In this document: positions 1-6,683 of the stretch, one piece after another
Layout of the letters: each line of letters opens with the position of its first letter
Numbering within the stretch: the stretch's first letter is position 1
Source: Streptomyces orinoci
GTDB lineage: Bacteria > Actinomycetota > Actinomycetes > Streptomycetales > Streptomycetaceae
Assembly: GCF_003121295.1 (NCBI RefSeq)
Contig: NZ_PHNC01000004.1
Location: 141,001-205,000 of the forward strand
Length of the DNA: 64,000 nt
Reading direction: 5' to 3'
Notes under the pieces: model-generated
The model's database searches: none
Told to the model about the DNA's origin: nothing
Seen by the model: only the letters and a program-made list of their open reading frames with translations
Made by a program: the position numbers and the translations under genes

Positions 1-605
1 AGGTCGTCCAGGCGGGCGGAGGCCCAGCCGAAGCGGCGGTAGCGCGGCGACTTATGGCCCACCATGGCGTCCAGGGTGTTGACCGCGCGGAACCCGGCCA
101 GCCCGGCGGAGCCGGCCAGCGCGCCCCAGACCAGGGCGCCGACCACCGCGTCGGAGGTGTTCTCGGCCACCGACTCCACCACGGCGCGGGCGATCTGGTC
201 CGCGTCCAGGGCCTGGGGGTCGCGGCCGCAGAGGTGGGGGAGGCGGGCGCGGGCGGCCGCCAGGTCGCCGTGCTCCAGCGCCCGGCCGATGGCGCGGGCC
301 TCCCGGCCGAGCGAGGTGCCACCGAGCACCGCCCAGGTGGTGGCGGCGGTCAACGCCGTGGCAGCGGCGGGGGATTGGCGTATGGCGCGGGCGAGCAGGG
401 CGGCGGACAGGGTGGCGGTGCCGGCGCAGAGCAGGGTGTGCAGGGCGCCGGCCGCGCGGTCGTCGCGCCACAGGCGGCGTTCCACGCCGAGCGCGGCACG
501 GCCGAAGGCGGCCACGGGGTGGCCCCGGCGGGGGTCGCCGAGGGCGAGGTCGCCGAGGAAGCCGAGGGTCGCGCCGCAAGCGAAGGTGAGGGAGTCGGCG
601 CGCAT
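1..605 (-). CDS. cobD: Adenosylcobinamide-phosphate synthase CobD/CbiB (partial, runs off left edge)
   Basis: This membrane enzyme attaches the aminopropanol arm to adenosylcobyric acid late in cobalamin synthesis. About 201 residues from the ATG at 605 are visible; the C-terminus lies beyond the window. Family hallmarks are readable: an early LGDPRRGHPVAAFGR segment, the GRDPQALD and VVESVAENTSDAVVG motifs, and NTLDAMVGHKSPRYRRFGW near the visible end. Hydrophobic stretches fit an integral membrane protein. A cobalamin riboswitch on the same strand lies just upstream, so expression should fall when B12 is plentiful. No good ribosome binding site sits before the ATG; the nearest GGAG is about 17 bases away, and a 20-codon ORF ends 3 bases upstream, so coupled initiation is possible. 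Other cob genes probably continue to the left. Confidence 0.92.
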   Translation of the reverse strand, partial: MRADSLTFACGATLGFLGDLALGDPRRGHPVAAFGRAALGVERRLWRDDRAAGALHTLLCAGTATLSAALLARAIRQSPAAATALTAATTWAVLGGTSLGREARAIGRALEHGDLAAARARLPHLCGRDPQALDADQIARAVVESVAENTSDAVVGALVWGALAGSAGLAGFRAVNTLDAMVGHKSPRYRRFGWASARLDD

Positions 606-608
606 GGG

Positions 609-671
609 TCAGCCGGTGGTGCTCCGGCGGGTGCGCGATGCGCTGGGCAAGGGGCGGCTTCGGCCGGGCAT
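609..671 (-). CDS. Possible 20-residue upstream ORF between B12 riboswitch and cobD
   Basis: An ATG at 671 opens 20 codons (MPGRSRPLPSASRTRRSTTG) ending in TGA 3 bases before the cobD start. It lies downstream of the riboswitch core. Because cobD lacks a well-placed ribosome binding site, translation of this short arginine- and serine-rich ORF could be coupled to cobD. It has no convincing Shine-Dalgarno itself (GAGTGAGGAC is about 12 bases away), so it may be chance. Confidence 0.22.
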   Translation of the reverse strand: MPGRSRPLPSASRTRRSTTG

Positions 672-689
672 GGCTGATGTGTCCTCACT

Positions 690-838
690 CAGGGTCCGCG
701 CCCTGGCTCGACGTGACCGGCGACGAGAGTTCCTGGCTTCCGGGGAGGGTTCGGGGTTCCCCGGTGACAGTGGCGGGACCGCGCCGGATTCGCACCGGCT
801 TCCTCTGGGCTGTCGCCGTTTGGCTTCGGCAGTCCACC
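690..838 (-). promoter_or_regulatory. Cobalamin (B12) riboswitch upstream of cobD
   Basis: Read on the minus strand this leader contains the hallmark core GCCGGTGCGAATCCGGC followed by GCGGTCCCGCCACTGT (about 767-805) and, further 3', the B12 box GAAGCCAGGAAC (about 731-742). These elements in this order define the AdoCbl-binding riboswitch of bacterial cob and btu genes. It sits about 85-230 bases before the cobD start. In Actinobacteria such elements usually act by terminating transcription or hiding the ribosome binding site when adenosylcobalamin binds. The exact 5' and 3' limits are approximate. Confidence 0.93.
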
Positions 839-874
839 ATGGGGAGTTGGGGGGCGTCAACTTTGTACGGTGCC

Positions 875-983
875 CCCGTCGCGGGGAACTGCGCGAGCAA
901 CCACCGACGGCCCGCACCAGGTCACGATGCCCGTGCGGGTCCGCAGTGGCTGGTCGCGCAGTTCCCCGCGCCCCTGTCGGGGC
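875..983. repeat. Dispersed Streptomyces intergenic repeat, two facing copies
   Basis: Two copies of the core GCGCAGTTCCCCGCGCCCCT family occur here in opposite orientation: an inverted partial copy at 875-902 (CGGGGAACTGCGCGAGCAAC) and a direct copy at 948-983 (GGCTGGTCGCGCAGTTCCCC then GCGCCCCTG). Between them CCCGCAC and GTGCGGG can pair. The same core recurs at 9910-9945, 9979-10012 and 13240-13275. Each copy ends in a run that forms a short GGGGC/GCCCC stem, so an RNA hairpin or terminator role is possible. Confidence 0.8.
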
Positions 984-987
984 GTCC

Positions 988-1191
988 TTACTTGCCCACG
1001 ATGAGGACGATCCCGTACGCGACCGCCGCCGCGCAGAGCGCGTAACAGGCGTACGCACCGGCGCGCGCCGCCACGCTCCGGGAGGAGCCGGAGGTGCCGA
1101 CGATCCCCAGGGTGAAGACACCCACCAGTCCGACCGTCATCAGGACGCTGACGCCGAAGACCTGCCCGAGGGCTACCCAGTCGATGTGCAT
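988..1191 (-). CDS. Small two-helix membrane protein downstream of Pit
   Basis: This 67-residue protein has two predicted membrane helices (about residues 7-32 and 43-64) joined by a short basic loop GTSGSSRSVAARAG. No enzymatic motif is visible. It starts only 11 bases after the stop of the phosphate transporter gene and reads in the same direction, so it is almost certainly cotranscribed with pit and may be a small accessory subunit or stability factor. Similar small proteins follow pit genes in other streptomycetes as far as I recall. The stop is TAA, and no other gene lies between it and the intergenic repeat. Confidence 0.75.
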   Translation of the reverse strand: MHIDWVALGQVFGVSVLMTVGLVGVFTLGIVGTSGSSRSVAARAGAYACYALCAAAVAYGIVLIVGK

Positions 1192-1202
1192 GGACGATTC
1201 CT

Positions 1203-2483
1203 TCAGCTCGCGGCCGCGGCCGGCTCGGCGGGGGTGACAGGGGCGACGGTCGCGACGGAGGCGACCGGCGCGGCAGCGGCCAGCGGACCCGCCGATGGGG
1301 GTCCCCCCGCGCCGTTCAGGCGTGGGGGAGGCGCGACGGCCTGCATCGCGGCGGTCACCACACCCGCGGGCTCGGCCGGAGCCGTGGCGTTGACGTTCTC
1401 GGAGGTGACCGGCTTGCGGCGGGAGGCCATCCAGATGGCGCCGCTGACGCCCAGGCCGAGGACGGCCACGGCGGCCACGCCCCAGCTGCCCTGGTCGGCC
1501 AGCAGTGCCGCGCCGCCGGAGACCAGACCGGCCGCGGGCAGGGTCAGGCACCAGGCGATGACCATGCGGCCGGCGGTGGACCAGCGCACCACGCCGCCCT
1601 TGCGGCCCAGGCCGGCGCCCATCACGGCGCCGGAGCAGACCTGGGTGGTGGAGAGCGCGAAGCCGATGTGCGAGGAGGCCAGGATCACCGTGGCGGCACC
1701 GGTCTGGGCGGCGAAGCCCTGGGCCGGGCGGATGTCGGTGAGGCCCTTGCCGAGGGTCTGGATGATCCGCCAGCCGCCCAGGTAGGTGCCCAGCGCGATG
1801 GCCAGGCCGGCCGAGACGATGACCCACAGCGGCGGGTCGGAGTGCGGGGCGATGACGCCGCCGGTGACCAGCGCCAGGGTGATCACACCCATGGTCTTCT
1901 GGGCGTCGTTGGTGCCGTGGGCCAGGGAGACCAGCGCGGCCGAGGCGATCTGCCCGGCCCGGTAGCCCTTGGCGGTCTCCTTCTCGTCACGGCCCCGGGA
2001 GAGCCGGTAGGTGAGCCGGGTGGCGGCCGTGGCGGCGACACCGGCCACGATCGGGGCGGCCACGGCGGGGATGACGACCTTCATCACGATGGCGTCACCG
2101 TGGACGCCGTGCGTACCGACCGAGACCAGGGTGGCGCCGATCAGACCGCCGAAGAGGGCGTGCGAGGAGCTGGAGGGCAGGCCCGCCAGCCAGGTCAGCA
2201 GATTCCAGACGATGGCACCGACCAGTCCGGCGAAAATCACCTCTGGTCTGACGCCGGCCTTCTCGTCGATGATTCCCCCGGAGATCGTCTTGGCGACCTC
2301 CACGGAGAGGAAGGCGCCGACGAGGTTGAGCACCGCCGACATGGCCACCGCGACCTTGGGCTTCATGGCCCCGGTGGAAATGGTGGTGGCCATCGCGTTG
2401 GCCGTGTCGTGGAAGCCGTTCGTAAAGTCGAACACCAAGGCCGTGACGATCACGATCCCGATGAGAAGCGTGATGTGTTCCAT
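1203..2483 (-). CDS. pit: Inorganic phosphate transporter, PiT family
   Basis: A 426-residue low-affinity phosphate permease (proton or metal-phosphate symport) of the plasma membrane. The N-terminal duplicated PD001131-type signature is clear in FDFTNGFHDTANAMATTIST, and the second copy appears as ASAALVSLAHGTNDAQKTMG near residue 195. About ten hydrophobic helices are visible, followed by an Ala/Pro/Val-rich C-terminal tail of about 60 residues. The gene is the probable equivalent of S. coelicolor pitH2, which lies near the B12 genes and is known to be under PhoP control. A PHO box lies 53-70 bases upstream, overlapping where a -35 would be, so it should be induced by phosphate starvation. 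No PhoU-like Pap gene is adjacent. Confidence 0.95.
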   Translation of the reverse strand: MEHITLLIGIVIVTALVFDFTNGFHDTANAMATTISTGAMKPKVAVAMSAVLNLVGAFLSVEVAKTISGGIIDEKAGVRPEVIFAGLVGAIVWNLLTWLAGLPSSSSHALFGGLIGATLVSVGTHGVHGDAIVMKVVIPAVAAPIVAGVAATAATRLTYRLSRGRDEKETAKGYRAGQIASAALVSLAHGTNDAQKTMGVITLALVTGGVIAPHSDPPLWVIVSAGLAIALGTYLGGWRIIQTLGKGLTDIRPAQGFAAQTGAATVILASSHIGFALSTTQVCSGAVMGAGLGRKGGVVRWSTAGRMVIAWCLTLPAAGLVSGGAALLADQGSWGVAAVAVLGLGVSGAIWMASRRKPVTSENVNATAPAEPAGVVTAAMQAVAPPPRLNGAGGPPSAGPLAAAAPVASVATVAPVTPAEPAAAAS

Positions 2484-2533
2484 TCACCCAGGCAATCAGT
2501 CCGGTGGTCAGTACGCGGCGACCGTAAGGAGCC

Positions 2534-2553
2534 TTGGTGAACGGAAGGTGAAC
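2534..2553 (-). promoter_or_regulatory. PHO box (PhoP direct repeats) of pit
   Basis: On the minus strand two direct repeat units, GTTCACCTTCC and GTTCACCAAGG, sit head to tail with the 11-base period of Streptomyces PhoP binding sites. GTTCACC is repeated perfectly at 2553-2547 and 2542-2536. About 10 bases further downstream lies TACGGT (2526-2521), a plausible -10, so PhoP would occupy the -35 position as an activator of pit. The divergent aldolase gene starts 43 bases on the other side and could also be affected. Confidence 0.85.
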
Positions 2554-2595
2554 TGAGACGGGACCGACGATGACGCGAACCGGAGGCGGCAGCCG

Positions 2596-3258
2596 ATGAG
2601 GGGTGGCACGGAAGACCGGGACATCCCGGCGCTCTGGACGGAAGTGCTGGCCACGGCCCGTCGCACCGCCTCCGAGGGGCTGGTGGTGGGCACCTCCGGC
2701 AATGTCTCGGCCCGGCTGGGCGACATGATTCTCATCACGCCCAGCGGGATTCCCTACCACCGGCTCGGCCCCGGGGATGTGACCGCCGTGGACCTCGACG
2801 GCCGCCAGGTGCTGGGCAGCCTCACCCCCACCAGCGAGCTGCCGCTGCACCTGGCCGTCTACCGGGCCACCGACGCGGCCGCCGTGGTGCACACCCACGC
2901 GGTGCACGCCACCGCCGTCTCCACCCTGGTCGAGGAGGTGCCGCTGGTCCACTACATGGCGGGCGCCCTCGGCGGCCCGGTGCGGGTGGCCCCGTACGCC
3001 CTGTACGGCAGCGAGGAACTGGCGGCCGGCGCGCTGCGGGCACTGGACGGGCGGACCGGCTGCCTGCTGGCCAACCACGGCATGCTCACCTACGGCGCCG
3101 GCCTGGAACAGGCCTATGACCGCACCGCCCAGCTGGAGTGGATGTGCAGGGTCTGGCTCACCGCCGCCGCGGTGCCCGGCCGCACCCCCGCCCTGCTCAC
3201 CCCCGAGCAGCTGGCCGCCGCCACCGGCAAGCTGCGCGGCTACGGACAGCGCGGCTGA
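2596..3258 (+). CDS. Class II aldolase/adducin family protein (L-fuculose-phosphate aldolase type)
   Basis: This 220-residue cytoplasmic protein has the fold of zinc-dependent fuculose-1-phosphate/ribulose-5-phosphate aldolases and epimerases. Visible signatures are the substrate-phosphate loop GTSGNVSARLGD (about residues 27-38), ITPSGIPY, the acidic TSELPLHLAVYR (about 78-89), the metal-binding VVHTHAVHATAVS (about 95-107) and the third histidine in LLANHGMLTYG (about 158-168). The ATG at 2596 follows CGGAGGCGG at a good distance. It is divergent from pit and followed after 55 bases by an alpha/beta hydrolase. The true substrate cannot be told from sequence; the family also includes methylthioribulose-phosphate dehydratases. 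Confidence 0.88.
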   Translation: MRGGTEDRDIPALWTEVLATARRTASEGLVVGTSGNVSARLGDMILITPSGIPYHRLGPGDVTAVDLDGRQVLGSLTPTSELPLHLAVYRATDAAAVVHTHAVHATAVSTLVEEVPLVHYMAGALGGPVRVAPYALYGSEELAAGALRALDGRTGCLLANHGMLTYGAGLEQAYDRTAQLEWMCRVWLTAAAVPGRTPALLTPEQLAAATGKLRGYGQRG

Positions 3259-3313
3259 GCGGCGGAGGTCTCCCGGGTGGCAGCGGGCGCCCACCGCCCC
3301 GAGACTGGAGGCG

Positions 3314-4435
3314 ATGCTCCTGCGCAAAGCGGCCACGACCGCAGCGACCGTGGTGGGTGCCGGGGCGGCCGTGCTGGCCGCCGGGCGGTACGCGGGCGAC
3401 GCCGCCCTGAAGATTCCGCCGGACCGGCCGCTGCCCGGCGAGGAGCGCTGCACGGTGCACGGCGCCGATACCGCCACCGTCACCCTCTCCCGCACCGCCG
3501 CCTCGGTGCGCCCCGGCACCTACGCCCTGGTCGGCAAGGACCTGCACGCCATCGTGGGACCGCCGGTCGCCGAGGTGGCCCACCCGCCCGACCGGGTGGT
3601 CCGGCACCTGCGCCGGCTGGTGCACGGCGCCCTGGACCCGGGGACCAAGGTCTGGCTCAGCCCCCAGCTGTACCCGGGCAACCCCCGCGACGCGCTCGGC
3701 CTGGACCACTCCGACGTACAGGTCGAGGGCGAACTGGGGCCGCTGCCCGCCTGGTTCCTGCCCGGCCCCCGGGACACCTGGGTGATCACCGTGCACGGCC
3801 TGGGCGCCACCCGGCGGCAGGCCATGGCGCTGCTGCCCTTCCTGCACCGGCTGCGGCTGCCGGTACTGGCCCCCGCCCTGCGCGGCGACCCCGGCGCCCC
3901 GCCCGCCCTGGACGGCATCAACCGGCTGGGTGCCGAGGAGTGGCACGACGTGGACGCCGCCATCGGGCATGCGGTGCGCAACGGCGCCCGGCGGGTGGTG
4001 CTGCACGGCTGGTCCACCGGCGCCACCATGGCCCTGCTGGCCGCCCTGGACTCCCCGCTCAGCCACCGGATCAGCGGCCTGGTGCTGGACTCACCGGTGC
4101 TCGACTGGCAGGCCACCCTGCGCGCCCTGGCCCGGCACCGGGTGCCCAGGGCCCTGGTGCCCTACGCGGTGCGGGCCGCCCGGCACCGGGCCGGCCTGGA
4201 CCCCGGGCTGCTGCTGCGGGCGGGCGAACCTGACAAACTGTTGGTTCCCACCTTGATCCTGCACGGCCCCGACGACGCCCTGGCGCCCTGGGAGCGCTCC
4301 CGCGAACTCGCCGAGCGCCGGCCCGGCCTGGTCACCCTGCGCTCGGTCCGGGAGGCTCCGCATGCGGCCGCCTGGAACGCCGACCCGCACCGCTACGAGG
4401 AGGCGCTGCGCCGCTTCCTCACCCCCCTGATGTAG
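3314..4435 (+). CDS. Alpha/beta hydrolase
   Basis: A 373-residue protein with an N-terminal hydrophobic segment (AATTAATVVGAGAAVLAAG, about residues 6-24), probably a membrane anchor or signal, followed by a serine-hydrolase domain. The nucleophile elbow is VVLHGWSTGATMALLAALDS (Ser in GWSTG, about residue 236). LILHGPDDALAP carries the likely catalytic aspartate, and EAPHAAAWNADP the histidine. An oxyanion-region HGLGATRRQAM lies near residue 160. The start ATG at 3314 follows GGAGGCG. Likely an esterase or lipase-like enzyme facing the outside of the membrane; the substrate is unknown. It follows the aldolase gene on the same strand and may be cotranscribed with it. Confidence 0.85.
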   Translation: MLLRKAATTAATVVGAGAAVLAAGRYAGDAALKIPPDRPLPGEERCTVHGADTATVTLSRTAASVRPGTYALVGKDLHAIVGPPVAEVAHPPDRVVRHLRRLVHGALDPGTKVWLSPQLYPGNPRDALGLDHSDVQVEGELGPLPAWFLPGPRDTWVITVHGLGATRRQAMALLPFLHRLRLPVLAPALRGDPGAPPALDGINRLGAEEWHDVDAAIGHAVRNGARRVVLHGWSTGATMALLAALDSPLSHRISGLVLDSPVLDWQATLRALARHRVPRALVPYAVRAARHRAGLDPGLLLRAGEPDKLLVPTLILHGPDDALAPWERSRELAERRPGLVTLRSVREAPHAAAWNADPHRYEEALRRFLTPLM

Positions 4436-4522
4436 CGCCCCGGCGGGACCCACCAGGGCCGTCGCCCGCTGCATCGTCCATTCCGATTGGGTTTTCGGAG
4501 CGTGAACGGCAAGACTGCTCTT

Positions 4523-5920
4523 GTGACGTCCCGTACTCCGCGCGACTCCCGGCTCAGACTCGTCCCCCGACAGCCGATCGCCGCCGCCCGCAGGGCAGTG
4601 GCCAACCGCGGCACCCGACCGGTCCCCCGGCCGCCGGCCGGCATCCCGGCCCGCCCGGAACTCGCCCGCCAGGCCAGAGCCGGCCTCACCGGCGCCGTCC
4701 GGCTGGCCCGCTGGGCGGCCGCCGAAGGCGCCCATGACCTGGGGCCCGGCGCCGAGCGGGCCGAACGGGCCGCCGCCGCCCTGGGCCTGACGGCCCGGCA
4801 GGTGCGCACCGACTGGGACCGGGCCCGGCTGGCCGGACTGCTGGAGCTGCACGACGGCACCGCCCGCCCCGGCTGGCGGCTCACCGCCTGGGACCGCGAC
4901 GACAGCGCGGTGCTGCGCGGCTGGGTCGCCCTCTTCGACGCCTGGTCCCTGGCCCTGCCCGAACCGGCCGGCACCGACCCGGCGGTGGCCGCCGAGGTGG
5001 TGGAGGCGGCGCCCCAGCTGCTGTCCGTGATGCATCTGTCGGACGGCCCGGTGCCGGTGGCCATGCTGCTGGACCTGCTCCAGCAGCGGGTGGCCGAGAT
5101 CCGCGCCGAACGCTGTGAGATCCCCTACGACGGCCCCTCCGCCGTGCCCCCGCCGTCCGCCGCGCCGCCCACCGACGGGCCCGGCAGCCCGCTGCCGGGG
5201 CTGCTGGACTGGGCGCTGGCCGGGCTGGCCTCGGTGGGCGCCCTGGTGACCCGTGGTCAAGGGACCGAGGCCGAAGCCCAGTTGACGCCGCTGGGCAACT
5301 GGGCGGTGTGGGTCAAGCTGGAGCAGATCTGTGTGGCCGCCCAGAGCCCGGCCGGCCATATCGAACTGTCCGCCGAGGCCATGCTGCGCGGCTGCGCCGA
5401 CCTCACCCCCGGCCCGGCCCGCGCCGAGTACCGGGCCTGGCTGGCCGCCCGGCCGGTGCGCAGCGCCGTGGCCGAGCTGCTGGAGGCGGCCCGCGGCGAC
5501 GACGCCCTGGTGCGCGGCCTGGCCTTCGAGGCGCTGCGCGCGGTGGGCGGTCCCGCCGAGAGCGCGGTGCGGGCCGCCGTGGAGGAGCCCTGCCTGCGGC
5601 CCTACGCCCTGCTGTGGCTGGCCGAGCAGCAGGGACACGACCCCGAGGAGGCCGCCGAGGTGCTCACCCGCGAGGAGGCCACCTGGCTGTGGGTGGACAC
5701 CGCGGCCGCCGTCGCCGACCACGGGGAGAGCCGGCTGCTGGTCCGCCATCTGGACTCCGCGGTGCAGGGCACGGTGCCCGGCCTGCTGGAGGAGGTACGG
5801 GCGGTGGGCCACCCGCGCACCGTCCAGGTGCTGGTGGCGCTGGCCGCCGCGCACCCCGACCCGGCGCTGGCCAAGGCGGTCCGCCGGGCCGCCTTCCAGG
5901 TGCACCGGGGCGGCAGCTGA
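4523..5920 (+). CDS. Conserved Streptomyces hypothetical protein with HEAT-like C-terminus
   Basis: About 465 residues, arginine-rich at the N-terminus, then largely helical. Residues about 60-130 resemble a winged-helix region (LGLTARQVRTDWDRARLAGLLELHDG followed by a wing-like WRLTAWDRDD). Residues about 320-460 form HEAT-like helical pairs (ALVRGLAFEALRAVGGPAES, RTVQVLVALAAAHPDPALAK). No catalytic motif is visible. A nucleic-acid or scaffold role is possible but unproven. The start is uncertain: in-frame GTG codons at 4502 and 4523 and TTG at 4487 are available, and none has a good ribosome binding site. It stands alone between the hydrolase and a convergent glyoxalase-fold gene. Confidence 0.72.
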   Translation: MTSRTPRDSRLRLVPRQPIAAARRAVANRGTRPVPRPPAGIPARPELARQARAGLTGAVRLARWAAAEGAHDLGPGAERAERAAAALGLTARQVRTDWDRARLAGLLELHDGTARPGWRLTAWDRDDSAVLRGWVALFDAWSLALPEPAGTDPAVAAEVVEAAPQLLSVMHLSDGPVPVAMLLDLLQQRVAEIRAERCEIPYDGPSAVPPPSAAPPTDGPGSPLPGLLDWALAGLASVGALVTRGQGTEAEAQLTPLGNWAVWVKLEQICVAAQSPAGHIELSAEAMLRGCADLTPGPARAEYRAWLAARPVRSAVAELLEAARGDDALVRGLAFEALRAVGGPAESAVRAAVEEPCLRPYALLWLAEQQGHDPEEAAEVLTREEATWLWVDTAAAVADHGESRLLVRHLDSAVQGTVPGLLEEVRAVGHPRTVQVLVALAAAHPDPALAKAVRRAAFQVHRGGS

Positions 5921-5939
5921 CCGGCCCCCGGCCCGGCGG

Positions 5940-6362
5940 TCAGCCGTCTGCCTCCGGGCCGGACGGGGCGTAGCTGCCGAAGGTCCACACATTGCCCTCC
6001 ACATCGCGGGCCATATAGTCGCGGGAGCCGTACTCCTGGTCGGTGGGGCCGGCCAGGATCTCCGCGCCGTGTTCCCGGGCGCGGGCGCAGTGCGCGTCCA
6101 CGTCCGCCACCAGCACATAGATCCCGGCCGGGCCGCCGCTGCCCATCGCCTCCACAAAGGCCCCCTCCCGGTCCGCCGAGCCCACCATCACGATGCCGTT
6201 GCCATACACCAGCTCGGCGTGCAGCACGGTGCCGTCCTCGCTCTCGTAGTACGCGGACTGGGTAAAGCCAAAGGCCGTGATCAGCTGTTTTATGGCGGCC
6301 TTGGGATCCCGGTACAGCAGGGCGGGACAAATGGACGGCCTGGCCGTGCGCAAACCCGTCAC
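5940..6362 (-). CDS. VOC (glyoxalase/bleomycin resistance) family protein
   Basis: A 140-residue PhnB-like vicinal-oxygen-chelate protein with paired beta-alpha-beta-beta-beta modules: RPSICPALLYRDPKAAIKQL opens the first, and PAGIYVLVADVDAHCARARE starts the second. The terminal SRDYMARDVEGNVWTFG segment is typical of the family, with a metal-ligand glutamate near EGN. Members are metal-dependent isomerases, dioxygenases or drug-binding proteins; I cannot assign a substrate. The GTG at 6362 is preferred because AAGAGG lies 8 bases upstream; an earlier in-frame TTG at 6386 is the alternative. A small ORF lies directly upstream on the same strand. The gene converges with the HEAT-like gene, 19 bases apart. 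Confidence 0.83.
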   Translation of the reverse strand: MTGLRTARPSICPALLYRDPKAAIKQLITAFGFTQSAYYESEDGTVLHAELVYGNGIVMVGSADREGAFVEAMGSGGPAGIYVLVADVDAHCARAREHGAEILAGPTDQEYGSRDYMARDVEGNVWTFGSYAPSGPEADG

Positions 6363-6399
6363 AACGCTCACCTCTTCTGTGGTCAAGCCTCTTGTGTGG

Positions 6400-6573
6400 T
6401 CAACGGAAGGCGCCGCGGCTCCCCTCCCGAGTATCCGCGAATGATCGCTTGCGTACCTTTCCGGCGAGGGCCGGCGCCAGGCCCATCAGGCAGGTACCCC
6501 CCAGGCCGCCGGCCAGGCGTCCGCACCCGTACCCGGAAATCCGCTTGCACCGCACCGTTAGAATCGTCCTCAT
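6400..6573 (-). CDS. Candidate small ORF, 57 residues, three cysteines
   Basis: An ORF starting ATG at 6573 is preceded by GAGGAGAGAAGCC, a strong and well-placed ribosome binding site, and ends 13-37 bases before the VOC gene on the same strand. The product starts MRTILTVRCKRISGYGCGRL, has a glycine/leucine-rich middle (GGLGGTCLMGLAPALAG) that could be a weak membrane helix, and a basic tail. Cysteines are at about positions 9, 17 and 28. I recognise no family. The ribosome binding site is the main support; without conservation data it could be a leader peptide for the VOC gene or chance. Confidence 0.4.
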   Translation of the reverse strand: MRTILTVRCKRISGYGCGRLAGGLGGTCLMGLAPALAGKVRKRSFADTREGSRGAFR

Positions 6574-6683
6574 GGCTTCTCTCCTCGCGGATTAGACGGC
6601 GCCGCCGCCCGCCCGCCCGGCGCAGCGCGGCCGTACCCACGCCCCCGTCCCACCGCCGTCCACCCTGCTCAGGAGTAGTTCCC

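Noticed and set aside
64..1785. 573-residue open frame on the plus strand, and several other long plus-strand frames opposite minus-strand genes
   Set aside because: It is the antisense shadow of cobD, the riboswitch and pit. High G+C makes such frames open by chance; the composition is Arg/Ala/Pro-rich without motifs.
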